This document shows, piece by piece, positions 33,917 through 42,539 of a stretch of 64,000 nucleotides of DNA. The position numbers were made by a program, and so were the translations under genes. How positions within the stretch are numbered: position 1 is the first letter of the stretch; each line of letters opens with the position of its first letter. The notes under the pieces are model-generated. The model saw nothing but the letters and a program-made list of their open reading frames with translations, was not told the origin of the DNA and ran no database searches. The stretch comes from an uncultured Lachnospiraceae bacterium (lineage in GTDB: Bacteria > Bacillota > Clostridia > Lachnospirales > Lachnospiraceae): contig CAJTKK010000010.1 in assembly GCA_910576535.1 (NCBI GenBank), positions 55,597-119,596 of the forward strand, in the 5' to 3' direction.

Positions 33917-34726
33917 ATGGGAAAAGAACTGAAACTGGCGGTACTTATTGATGCCGATAACATTTCGGATAAATATGTGAAGATTATACTGGATGAAACG
34001 GCGAAGAGCGGAGTGGCAACTTATAAAAGAATATATGGGGATTGGACAAATCCGCGGCTTGTATCATGGAAAAATGTGCTTTTGGATAATTCCATTTCCC
34101 CCATCCAGCAGTATAGCTATACAACAGGGAAGAATTCTACAGATTCGGCAATGATCATTGATGCGATGGATATTCTGTATTCAGGAACGGTGGACGGGTT
34201 TTGCATTGCTTCTTCGGACAGTGATTTTACGAGGCTGGCGGCAAGGCTAAGGGAGTCCGGGATGTATGTGACAGGCATGGGGGAAAGCAAGACGCCGAAA
34301 CCATTTATTTCCGCATGTAATCAATTTAAATATTTGGATATTCTTTTGTCAAAACAACAGGATGAGGAAAGCGCTATAAGAAAGGAGGAAACAGCGGAAG
34401 TAAAGACGGTATCAAAAGCAGTAAAAATAAAAAGAGGAGCAAAAGCGGCAGCCATGCCGTTGAAAAAAGCAAAGGAAGAACTACGTCCGCAGACGGATTT
34501 GAAAATGATTAAGCGTGCAATTATATCTCTGGTGGAGGAATGTTCGGATGACGATGAATGGATATTGTCTGCGGAACTAAGGAATCAGCTTGGAAAACGC
34601 TTCCCGGATTTTGATGTACGTAACTTTGGGCATTCAAAGTTTTCTTCCTTTATTAAATCATTGAACATATTGGATTGTGAACAGGAACAGAATATAGTAA
34701 AGTTTCGGATAAGAGGTAAAAAATGA
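33917..34726 (+). CDS. NYN-domain (LabA/PIN-like) protein with a C-terminal OST-HTH/LOTUS domain
   Basis: 269 residues. The NYN nuclease fold (about 5-150) shows acidic residues at LIDADNIS, YGDW and SSDSDF, consistent with a metal-dependent RNA-cleaving PIN-like site. A basic linker follows. The last 75 residues fit a LOTUS/OST-HTH domain, thought to bind RNA. Such bacterial proteins are poorly characterised. The stop overlaps the next start by four bases, so a lipoprotein is co-translated with it. Confidence 0.9.
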   Translation: MGKELKLAVLIDADNISDKYVKIILDETAKSGVATYKRIYGDWTNPRLVSWKNVLLDNSISPIQQYSYTTGKNSTDSAMIIDAMDILYSGTVDGFCIASSDSDFTRLAARLRESGMYVTGMGESKTPKPFISACNQFKYLDILLSKQQDEESAIRKEETAEVKTVSKAVKIKRGAKAAAMPLKKAKEELRPQTDLKMIKRAIISLVEECSDDDEWILSAELRNQLGKRFPDFDVRNFGHSKFSSFIKSLNILDCEQEQNIVKFRIRGKK

Positions 34727-35511
34727 AAAAAACAGTTAAAAAAACATTACTGGCTTTGCTGTCATTTATAATAGTTTTAACTTTGGCCTCCTGCGGCAAG
34801 GAAGACCCGGCTAAAGTATGGGAAGAGGCAATGGCAAAAAATGCCGCGCTGACAGATATGGATGCAGCCATGGAAATGAATATGGAAATGGAAGCTGAAG
34901 GCGAAAAGATGAGTATAGCTATGAACCTGGAAATGAAGATGAACAGGATCAATACGGATGAAATGTGTTATGCCGCTGATACGGAAATGAATATGAAAGT
35001 AGAAGATATGGATTTTGACATAGATGGCAGCACATATTATGTGGATGGATATTGCTATACGGAAATGATGGGGCAAAAGATGAAATATGCTATGGATCTG
35101 GATACTATGATGAAAAGCATAGAGCAGAATAATCTGGCTTCCGGCTTGGATACGGGGAGCATGAAGAATCTGTCTATGAAAAAGGACGGGGATAACCGCA
35201 TACTCATTTATACCGCCGACCCGGAAGCAATGAGCGATGGCATTGAGGGCATCATGGATATTATGAATGGGCAGTTAGCTATGCTGGGGGGTATGGATAT
35301 CCAGATGAATGTAAAAGAAATCAAAGGGGAGTGTACGATAAATCAAGAAGGATATATGACAAAGTCGGTCATGGCTATGAGCTTTGAAATGGAAATCGAG
35401 GGCATGTTATGCACTGTGACAGCGGATACGATAACAGAAGTCAAGAACCCCGGGCAGCCGGTAGAGGTTACGATTCCGGATTTGAGCGGTTTTAAAGAGA
35501 TCAGTTATTGA
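34723..35511 (+). CDS. Lipoprotein of the DUF6612-like type
   Basis: 262 residues with a lipoprotein signal: basic start, hydrophobic core and lipobox LASC with the modified Cys at residue 24. The mature part is unusually rich in Met, Asp and Glu (for example AAMEMNMEMEAEGEKM), with beta-strand-like alternation. This resembles clostridial LppX/LolA-fold-like lipoproteins annotated as DUF6612. It may bind a lipid or a peptide on the outside of the membrane. Its coupling to a putative cytoplasmic nuclease (ATGA overlap) is odd. A terminator follows at 35550. Confidence 0.8.
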   Translation: MKKTVKKTLLALLSFIIVLTLASCGKEDPAKVWEEAMAKNAALTDMDAAMEMNMEMEAEGEKMSIAMNLEMKMNRINTDEMCYAADTEMNMKVEDMDFDIDGSTYYVDGYCYTEMMGQKMKYAMDLDTMMKSIEQNNLASGLDTGSMKNLSMKKDGDNRILIYTADPEAMSDGIEGIMDIMNGQLAMLGGMDIQMNVKEIKGECTINQEGYMTKSVMAMSFEMEIEGMLCTVTADTITEVKNPGQPVEVTIPDLSGFKEISY

Positions 35512-35549
35512 ATATCCGGAAAATGACGATATACTTATTTTGGAAACAG

Positions 35550-35577
35550 GAGTTGGCCGCTGGGTCAACTCTTTTTT
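35550..35577 (+). terminator. Intrinsic terminator after the lipoprotein gene
   Basis: GAGTTGGCC (35550-35558) and GGTCAACTC (35563-35571) form a nine-pair stem with one G-T and a four-base loop, followed by TTTTTT. Confidence 0.85.
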
Positions 35578-35728
35578 ATCTGTACCATGAGCATATTAGC
35601 CAGTATTTAGAAACATCGGGACTGCTGTTCCATGTGAAATACTCTGGCTTTTTATAATATAAAATAAAAATGAGCAAAAAAAAGCACCATCCCCGAGGCG
35701 CATACGTCCTCAAAAACGGTACTTAAAG

Positions 35729-35801
35729 TGCGCCGCCAGGGGCTCGAACCCTGGACACCCTGATTAAGAGTCAGGTGCTCTACCAACTGAGCTAGCAGCG
35801 C
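35729..35801 (-). tRNA. tRNA-Lys (anticodon CTT)
   Basis: A 73-base cloverleaf on the minus strand. The acceptor is GCGCTGC/GCGGCGC with one T-G pair and discriminator A. The anticodon stem CCTGA/TCAGG holds loop CTCTTAA, giving CTT, and the T-loop is TTCGAGC. CCA is not encoded. Confidence 0.95.
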
Positions 35802-35851
35802 AGATATAAAAACAAAACATAAATAATTGTTTCATTTACAACGCAAGTGTT

Positions 35852-35880
35852 ATTATAGTATAATGTCTTTTAGTTTGCAA
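35852..35880 (-). promoter_or_regulatory. Sigma-A promoter for tRNA-Lys
   Basis: On the minus strand TTGCAA (35875-35880) and a perfect TATAAT (35852-35857) are 17 bases apart. The -10 box is 51 bases before the tRNA. Confidence 0.7.
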
Positions 35881-35923
35881 GTACTTTTTTAAAAAAAATT
35901 ATTTTTGTTTATGGAGGAAGAAT

Positions 35924-36694
35924 ATGATATTTGAAAGCCATGCCCACTATGATGACAAGGCATTTGATAAAGACAGGGACAAGCTGTTAGAAGGGTTAAG
36001 GGAGAATGGCATTGGATATGTGGTTAATATTGGGGCAAATATACAGACAACAAAGAACACAATAAGACTGGCTGAAAAATATCCGTTTATTTATGGGACA
36101 GCCGGGGTGCATCCTTCAGATACGGATGAGCTGAAGGAAGAAAATTTTATATGGTTGAAAGAACAGTGTTCCCATCCAAAGATAGTAGCTGTGGGGGAAA
36201 TTGGGCTGGATTATTATTGGGACGAACCGGACAGGGAAATCCAGAAAAAGTGGTTTGAGAGACAGCTTGCTATGGCAAAGGAGGCAAGGCTTCCGGTCGT
36301 TATTCATTCCAGGGATGCGGCAAAGGATACTTTGGATATTATGAAAGCTGCCGGGACCGGGGGCTTTGGAGGGGTAGTGCATTGCTTTTCTTATGCGAAA
36401 GAAGTGGCAAAAGAGTTTTTGGATATGGATTACTATTTTGGGATTGGAGGAGTGGTAACTTTCCAGAATGCGAAGAAATTGAAAGAAGCGGTAGAATATA
36501 TACCGATAGAAAAAATATTGCTGGAAACTGACAGCCCGTATCTTGCCCCGGTTCCTTATAGGGGGAAACGTAACTCTTCTTTAAATATACCTCTGATTGC
36601 AAAAGAAATTGCTATGATAAAAGGCATGGATTACGAGGATGTAGTATCTATAACGGAAAAAAATGCGAAAAAGCTTTTTGGAATTATGGAGTAA
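35924..36694 (+). CDS. tatD: TatD family metal-dependent DNase
   Basis: 256 residues. Metal-binding motifs are complete: HAHYDD at the N-terminus, GEIGLDYYW, the HSRDA segment, HCFSYA, and LETDSPYLAP near the C-terminus. TatD enzymes are 3'-5' exonucleases or deoxyribonucleases with a TIM-barrel fold. ATG 35924 follows GGAGGAAG. It is directly upstream of rsmA, a conserved Firmicutes gene order. Co-transcription is likely (48-base gap). Confidence 0.95.
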   Translation: MIFESHAHYDDKAFDKDRDKLLEGLRENGIGYVVNIGANIQTTKNTIRLAEKYPFIYGTAGVHPSDTDELKEENFIWLKEQCSHPKIVAVGEIGLDYYWDEPDREIQKKWFERQLAMAKEARLPVVIHSRDAAKDTLDIMKAAGTGGFGGVVHCFSYAKEVAKEFLDMDYYFGIGGVVTFQNAKKLKEAVEYIPIEKILLETDSPYLAPVPYRGKRNSSLNIPLIAKEIAMIKGMDYEDVVSITEKNAKKLFGIME

Positions 36695-36742
36695 TACCGG
36701 CTCTATGAGAAAAACCGCCAGACGGCAGAATGAGAGGGAATT

Positions 36743-37627
36743 ATGGCAGCGTTAGGAACTCCAAGCGGTACAATTGAAATCCTGAAAAAGTATAATTTTA
36801 ATTTTCAGAAAAAATATGGGCAGAACTTCTTGATTGATACCCATATTTTAGAAAAAATAATAGAAGTTTCCGGCATTACCGGAGAGGACTGTGTTCTTGA
36901 AATCGGGCCGGGAATCGGAACAATGACCCAATATCTTGCCAGGAAGGCGAAACATGTCATAGCGGTGGAAATTGACCAGGCGCTGATCCCTATTCTGGAA
37001 GATACCTTGTCTGGTCACACAAATGTGACTGTAATCAACGAGGATATTTTAAAACTGGATATGAAACAGATGATAGAGGAGAAAAATGGAGGTAAACCTA
37101 TTAAGGTAACTGCAAATCTTCCATATTATATTACAACCCCTATTATTATGGAGCTGCTGGAAAGCCATGTGCCAGTGGAAAGCATTACTGTTATGGTGCA
37201 AAAAGAAGTGGCGGACCGTATGCAGACAGGGCCAGGGTCGAAAGACTACGGGGCGTTGTCTTTGGCGGTGCAGTATTATACAAAACCGGAAGTGATGATA
37301 CAAGTTCCGCCTACCTGTTTTATGCCAAAGCCAAAGGTTGGCAGTACGGTGATCAGATTGACCAGATATTCCATGCCGCCGGTAAAGGTCCGTGAGGAAA
37401 AGCATATGTTTGCTTTGATACGCGCTTCTTTTAACCAGAGGCGTAAGATGCTCGTAAACAGCCTTGCAAATGCGCCGGGTTTGGGGCTGGCAAAAGAAGA
37501 GGTTGAGAAGGCGCTGGAAATTATGGGGCTGCCTGTTACGATAAGAGGGGAAAAGCTTTCACTGGAGGATTTTGCAGGCTTAAGTGATCTTCTGGGGAAT
37601 GGAGGAAAAAATCACATATCGTTTTGA
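36743..37627 (+). CDS. rsmA: 16S rRNA (adenine(1518/1519)-N6)-dimethyltransferase
   Basis: 294 residues. Family motifs are GQNFLIDTHIL, the SAM-binding VLEIGPGIGTMTQYLA, and the catalytic NLPYYITTPI. It dimethylates two adjacent adenines in helix 45 of 16S rRNA late in 30S assembly, and its loss gives kasugamycin resistance. GAGAGGGA precedes ATG 36743. The downstream gene begins about 95 bases later, apparently with its own translation signals. Confidence 0.96.
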   Translation: MAALGTPSGTIEILKKYNFNFQKKYGQNFLIDTHILEKIIEVSGITGEDCVLEIGPGIGTMTQYLARKAKHVIAVEIDQALIPILEDTLSGHTNVTVINEDILKLDMKQMIEEKNGGKPIKVTANLPYYITTPIIMELLESHVPVESITVMVQKEVADRMQTGPGSKDYGALSLAVQYYTKPEVMIQVPPTCFMPKPKVGSTVIRLTRYSMPPVKVREEKHMFALIRASFNQRRKMLVNSLANAPGLGLAKEEVEKALEIMGLPVTIRGEKLSLEDFAGLSDLLGNGGKNHISF

Positions 37628-37721
37628 CAATCCCCCCTTCCTATGGTAAACTTAGAAGATAAAAAATGGGGATATTATAGCCATACATTTAGTGAAAACA
37701 TAGATTTATGAGGTGAGTACC

Positions 37722-40382
37722 TTGGATAAGTACGAATATAAAGTACGTGCAGAGGAAATTAAGGCTTTGATTGCAGAAGGGGAATTCGCGGAAGCTGTTA
37801 AAATTGCGGATACCATTGACTGGCGCAGGGTAAAAAGCGTAATGATGCTCTGCACCATTAGCGATTTATATAAAATCAACCGTAGATTCCAGGAAAGTAA
37901 AGAAATTTTATTAATGGCATACGAGCGCCATCCCGGCGGTCGTCTTATTGTGTATTCACTTTGTGAATTGTCGATTAAAATGGGGGAATTCGTGCAGGCA
38001 ATCGAATATTATAAGGAATTTGTTCAAATTGCCCCCAAAGATACCGGGAGATACATTCTGCAGTATAGGCTGTATGAGGCGCAGGATGTAAGTTTAGAGG
38101 AACGCATTGCGGTACTGGAGGAGTTTAAGAAGCGGGATTACCGTGAGAAGTGGGCTTATGAATTAGCATATTTGTACCATAGGGTAGGGCTTGAGACAAA
38201 GTGCGTGGAAGAGTGCGATGAAATGTTTCTTTGGTTCGGCGAAGGAAGACATGTAATGAAAGCGCTGGAGCTTAAAATGCTCCACCAGCCTTTGACTGCC
38301 ATGCAGCAGGAAAAATATGAACGGATGAAGCGCGAGAAAGAACGGCAGATGGCCGGGCTGGAAGAAGAAGGCGTAGAAGAGGTGTTTGCCGGGGAAGAAC
38401 CGGTGCAGGAGAACGCCCCGGAAGAGGATCTTCCGGAAGAACCGGCAGCGGAAGAAGACAGCAATATCACAAGCTTTTCTGAATATGTACAGCCAGAAGA
38501 AGAGTTTAAGGTAAAAACCATTGATATGGGACAGTATAATACCATTAATTTACAAAAAGAACTTGCGGAAAGCATGAAGGAAATCCTGGGGGAAGAGGAG
38601 GAAGCTTTATCCGGGGATCCCGTCAGGAAAGCCGTAGAGACCCCGGCGCTGCCGGAGGAAATCCATGAAGTAAAAGAAGCGGCTCTTGTGTTGCAGGAAT
38701 TGGGAATAGAAGCAAAGCCGGGAGACGAATGGGTGGATACATCTCGGGAGGAAGAAGCATTAAAGGGACAGGACTCTAAGGAAGAGGTATTTTTTGAAGA
38801 AGATGTGAAAGATGTCTTACTGGAAGATACCAAAGAGATTCATGTAGGGAAAAAAGAAGAAGGACAGCTTGGGGATACAAAAGAAATAACCCCTAAAAGG
38901 CGCGCTGCTTTTATTCCTGTTCCCCTTGCTAAGGAAACGGAAAAAGAAAAAGAGGAAACGGTACAAAAATCGGTGCAGGCCGGGCCTCATTTGATGAAGA
39001 CAGTAAAACCTTCAGGATTTGAGCAGATGCTTTCGCAAGAATACGACGGGCAGCTCCGTCTGGTAGTACCGAATAAAAGCGGCGTGGAGAAACAGATTAC
39101 CGGTCAGTTGAACATTACGGATATTATGGCGGAATGGGAACGGATGAAGCGGGAAAATGAAGAGAAACGCCGGGAAGACGTACGTAAACGTGTCCAGCAG
39201 CATACGGGAAATATGTTTTCCGAATTTGACGAAGCTACGAAAACGGGGCTTTTGGAACAGTTGGAAAAAGCGGTAATTGAAGCCATATTGAAAGAATCCG
39301 GGGAGAAGGAAATTACCCCTGATGACATTACGGAAGAAAAACTGACAGATATTGTCAGGAACGTAGGCAGGGAAAAAACAGAAGCGGAAGAGAAAGGGAC
39401 TGGGGAAAAAGAAACAGGACAAGTAACGGAACCCGGGGAAAAAGAGCCGGAAGAAAAGGAAGAAAATAAAGAGGAAACCCTGGAAGAACAGCCGGCAGCG
39501 TCAGGCGAGAAGGAACCGGATGCTGCTATAACGGATACCGGTATTATTGATCTGGAAAAAATGTTAGAAGAAGCCGCAGATGCAGAAGCGGAGAATGAAA
39601 TAAAGGCTTCCGCAGCGGAAGGCGGTAAGTTAAGGCCATTATCTGATGAGGAAAAGGAGCTGTTTGGAAGGTTTATACATAATAAAAAGGCCAAGGAACA
39701 GATTATTCATGCCATTGATGCAATGGGCATGGATTCCTGCCATGGGAATGTGATTGTTACCGGCGAAGAAGGAACAGGCACCCTTGATTTGGCAAAAGGC
39801 CTTATGCGTATGCTTCAGGCAACAGACAGTAATTTTTCCGGGAAGGTTGCTAAGATTTCCGGGGATACATTGAATAAGAAAGATGTGGAAAGCACTTTGT
39901 CAAAGTTATCGGACGGAGGGCTTATTATAGAGCGGGCAGTGCAAATGTCAAGCGGGACAGCCGGGGATTTGAATAAAGCCCTGGAAAAAGAAGGCAGGGG
40001 ACTTTTGGTTATTATGGAAGGAAAAAAAGATGAGATGAATCTTTTTCTCCGGAAAAACAGCAGTCTTATGGACAATTTTAATGTGAGGATAGATGTGGAA
40101 TCGCTGGATGACCATTCTCTTGTGGAATATGCAAGGCAATATGCAGAAGAAATGGAATATGCCATTGATGAATTAGGCATTTTAGCGCTTCATACAAGAA
40201 TAGCCGATATGCAGACCAGTGACCATGAAGTGACCGTGGCGGAAGTAAAGGATCTGGTGGACGATGCAATTTATTTTGCAGATAAAAAGAATCCAAAGCA
40301 CTTTTTTGATATTTTGTTTGGCAAGCGGTATGATGAGGACGACATGGTTATTTTGAGGGAAAAGGATTTTATGCATTACTAA
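37722..40382 (+). CDS. Large TPR protein with acidic middle and degenerate AAA-like C-terminus
   Basis: About 886 residues if translation starts at TTG 37722, six bases after GAGGTG; GTG 37713 overlaps that site and is less likely. Residues 1-215 look like tetratricopeptide helices. Residues 215-640 are very rich in Glu and Lys and probably disordered. From about 655 a folded domain resembles a CbxX/AAA ATPase, with VIVTGEEGTGTLDLAKGL at the Walker A position but no Lys, and GGLIIERA in the Walker B position. It could be a pseudo-ATPase scaffold. Function unknown; it lies between rsmA and glgB with terminators on its right. Confidence 0.7.
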   Translation: MDKYEYKVRAEEIKALIAEGEFAEAVKIADTIDWRRVKSVMMLCTISDLYKINRRFQESKEILLMAYERHPGGRLIVYSLCELSIKMGEFVQAIEYYKEFVQIAPKDTGRYILQYRLYEAQDVSLEERIAVLEEFKKRDYREKWAYELAYLYHRVGLETKCVEECDEMFLWFGEGRHVMKALELKMLHQPLTAMQQEKYERMKREKERQMAGLEEEGVEEVFAGEEPVQENAPEEDLPEEPAAEEDSNITSFSEYVQPEEEFKVKTIDMGQYNTINLQKELAESMKEILGEEEEALSGDPVRKAVETPALPEEIHEVKEAALVLQELGIEAKPGDEWVDTSREEEALKGQDSKEEVFFEEDVKDVLLEDTKEIHVGKKEEGQLGDTKEITPKRRAAFIPVPLAKETEKEKEETVQKSVQAGPHLMKTVKPSGFEQMLSQEYDGQLRLVVPNKSGVEKQITGQLNITDIMAEWERMKRENEEKRREDVRKRVQQHTGNMFSEFDEATKTGLLEQLEKAVIEAILKESGEKEITPDDITEEKLTDIVRNVGREKTEAEEKGTGEKETGQVTEPGEKEPEEKEENKEETLEEQPAASGEKEPDAAITDTGIIDLEKMLEEAADAEAENEIKASAAEGGKLRPLSDEEKELFGRFIHNKKAKEQIIHAIDAMGMDSCHGNVIVTGEEGTGTLDLAKGLMRMLQATDSNFSGKVAKISGDTLNKKDVESTLSKLSDGGLIIERAVQMSSGTAGDLNKALEKEGRGLLVIMEGKKDEMNLFLRKNSSLMDNFNVRIDVESLDDHSLVEYARQYAEEMEYAIDELGILALHTRIADMQTSDHEVTVAEVKDLVDDAIYFADKKNPKHFFDILFGKRYDEDDMVILREKDFMHY

Positions 40383-40443
40383 AAATGTAATATGCAACTA
40401 TGTGCGCGGGATAAAAACTGCGTTGCGAGAAATTTTGGACGCG

Positions 40444-40471
40444 AAAGCGCATGAAAAGCGCTTTTGTTCTT
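40444..40471 (+). terminator. Intrinsic terminator before glgB
   Basis: AAAGCGC (40444-40450) and GCGCTTT (40458-40464) form a seven-pair stem with a seven-base loop, followed by TTGTTCTT. It separates the TPR gene from glgB. Confidence 0.65.
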
Positions 40472-40499
40472 ATAAATTATTAAAATAGGGGGTATTTCT

Positions 40500-42434
40500 A
40501 TGGCAGCAGCAAAAAAGAAAGCCAAAACACCGGAACCTAAAGTATTTATTTCAGAAGCGGATCAATATCTTTTTGCCCAAGGGACGCATTATGATATTTA
40601 TAAAAAGCTAGGTGCGCATCTATCGGAGGAAAACGGCGAAAAGGGAATGTTTTTCGGCGTATGGGCGCCCAATGCGGAAAGCGTCCATGTGATTGGTACG
40701 TTCAACGGATGGGATGAAAATATGCACCGGATGGAGAAGCTGGGACCGGGGGGAATCCATGCGCTTTTTATTCCAGGTGTAGGGGTAAATGAACTTTATA
40801 AATTTTTAATCAGAACACCGGACGGCAGGAAACTGTATAAAGCGGACCCATTTGCAAATTATTCTGAATTCAGGCCGGGCAATGCATCGAAAACAACTGA
40901 TTTATCCCAGTTTGAGTGGTCAGATAAAGAATGGATAGAAACAAGGGATACAAAGGATTATAATAAAGAACCGCTGGCAATTTATGAATGCCATATAGGT
41001 TCCTGGATGAAACATCCTAATGGCACTCCTGACGGCTTTTATAATTATAGGGAGTTTGCAGACCGGATTGTAGAGTATTTGAAAGAAATGAAGTATACCC
41101 ATATTGAGCTGATGGGCATTGCGGAGTTTCCATTTGACGGTTCGTGGGGGTATCAGGTGACAGGATATTATGCGCCTACTTCCAGGTATGGTGAACCTAC
41201 GGATTTTATGTATTTGATTAATAAACTGCATAAGAATAAAATAGGCGTTATCCTGGATTGGGTGCCGGCGCATTTTGCTACGGATGCCCATGGGCTGGCG
41301 GAATTCGACGGACAGTGTATCTTTGAACACCCGGATAAGCGGCTGGGTGAACATCCTGACTGGGGGACGAAAATTTTTAATTACGGGAAAACAGAAGTGA
41401 AGAATTTCCTGATTGCCAATGCCCTTTTCTGGCTGAAGGAATTCCATGTGGACGGTATCCGCGTGGATGCAGTGGCTTCCATGCTATACTTGGATTATGG
41501 AAAGCAGGATGGGCAATGGCTGCCGAATAAATATGGCGGAAATAAGAACTTGGAAGCAATTGAATTCTTTAAACACTTAAATTCCGTAATTAGGGGTACC
41601 TATCCGGGATTTTTGACCATCGCAGAAGAATCCACGGCATGGCCAAAAGTAACAGGGGATATAGAAAACGATGGGCTTGGGTTCAGTTTTAAATGGAATA
41701 TGGGATGGATGCATGACTTCTGCGAATATATGAAATTGGATCCGCTGTTCCGCAAAAACAATCATTACGCCATGACGTTTGCGATGAGCTACAATAATGC
41801 GGAAAATTATATTCTTCCGTTATCCCATGATGAGGTGGTGCATTTAAAGTGTTCGATGCTAAACAAGATGCCCGGGTATGAGGTAGATAAATATGCGAAT
41901 TTGAGGGCTGGCTATACATATATGTTCGGCCATTCCGGCAAAAAACTTTTATTTATGGGGCAGGATTTTGCGCAGGAAAGGGAATGGAGCGAAGAACGTG
42001 AACTGGACTGGTATTTGCTGGAGAAGCCGCTAAACAAAGGAATGCATGAATATGTAAAGGAGCTTCTCCGCTTATATAGAAAATATCCTTGTTTATATGA
42101 TATAGATAATGAGTGGGCTGGCTTTGAATGGCTGAATGCAGATGATAACGAGCGCAGCACCTACAGTTTTTACCGGAAGGCGGAGAATGGGAAAAATAAT
42201 CTTTTATTTGTACTGAACATGACTCCAATGATGCGGGAAGGATATAAGGTTGGGGTGCCGAAAAAGAAAAAATATAAATTGCTGCTTAACAGCGATGAAG
42301 AACGTTTTGGCGGGAACGGCAATGTAATCCCGGCAGAAATCAACGCGGTAAAGGAAAAGGAACAGGTAAACTATAAAGATTATAGCATTACCTTTGATTT
42401 GCCCCCATATGCGGCAGCGGTTTTTGTTTTCTAG
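40500..42434 (+). CDS. glgB: 1,4-alpha-glucan branching enzyme
   Basis: 644 residues of GH13 type. An N-terminal CBM48 domain with VWAPNAESVHVIGTFNGW precedes the catalytic barrel. The nucleophile Asp is in DGIRVDAVAS, the general acid Glu in IAEEST, and the transition-state Asp in LSHDEV. It makes alpha-1,6 branches in glycogen. AGGGGG precedes ATG 40500. No other glycogen genes are adjacent, so in this genome it is a stand-alone unit or belongs to a dispersed set. Confidence 0.95.
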   Translation: MAAAKKKAKTPEPKVFISEADQYLFAQGTHYDIYKKLGAHLSEENGEKGMFFGVWAPNAESVHVIGTFNGWDENMHRMEKLGPGGIHALFIPGVGVNELYKFLIRTPDGRKLYKADPFANYSEFRPGNASKTTDLSQFEWSDKEWIETRDTKDYNKEPLAIYECHIGSWMKHPNGTPDGFYNYREFADRIVEYLKEMKYTHIELMGIAEFPFDGSWGYQVTGYYAPTSRYGEPTDFMYLINKLHKNKIGVILDWVPAHFATDAHGLAEFDGQCIFEHPDKRLGEHPDWGTKIFNYGKTEVKNFLIANALFWLKEFHVDGIRVDAVASMLYLDYGKQDGQWLPNKYGGNKNLEAIEFFKHLNSVIRGTYPGFLTIAEESTAWPKVTGDIENDGLGFSFKWNMGWMHDFCEYMKLDPLFRKNNHYAMTFAMSYNNAENYILPLSHDEVVHLKCSMLNKMPGYEVDKYANLRAGYTYMFGHSGKKLLFMGQDFAQEREWSEERELDWYLLEKPLNKGMHEYVKELLRLYRKYPCLYDIDNEWAGFEWLNADDNERSTYSFYRKAENGKNNLLFVLNMTPMMREGYKVGVPKKKKYKLLLNSDEERFGGNGNVIPAEINAVKEKEQVNYKDYSITFDLPPYAAAVFVF

Positions 42435-42439
42435 GCAGT

Positions 42440-42466
42440 TAAGGAATCCATATAAAATGCCGAAAT
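42440..42466 (+). promoter_or_regulatory. Candidate sigma-D (sigma-28) promoter for the flagellin unit
   Basis: TAAG (42440-42443) is followed after 15 bases by GCCGAAAT (42459-42466). The flagellar sigma-D consensus is TAAA-N15-GCCGATAT, so ten of twelve positions match. It stands 74 bases before the first gene of a unit that contains flagellin and FliS, which are standard sigma-D targets. Confidence 0.5.
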
Positions 42467-42500
42467 AAAGGGTGAACATATTTTTATGTTCACCCTTTAT
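42465..42500. terminator. Perfect 16-pair hairpin between glgB and the flagellar unit
   Basis: ATAAAGGGTGAACATA (42465-42480), loop TTTT, TATGTTCACCCTTTAT (42485-42500). The stem is perfect. No long U-run follows, but the right arm itself is T-rich. It is probably the glgB terminator. It overlaps the predicted start of the sigma-D transcript, so it might also shape that 5' end. Confidence 0.65.
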
Positions 42501-42539
42501 TGTGTAGCAGGATGCTGATCGAAAAGAAACGGAGAAGAT

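Noticed and set aside
38156..38833. Minus-strand Ser-rich open frame of 225 codons
   Set aside because: Antisense to the Glu-rich middle of the TPR protein. GAA/GAG codons read backwards give Ser and Phe codons, which explains the composition. A similar frame at 39104-39694 is rejected for the same reason.
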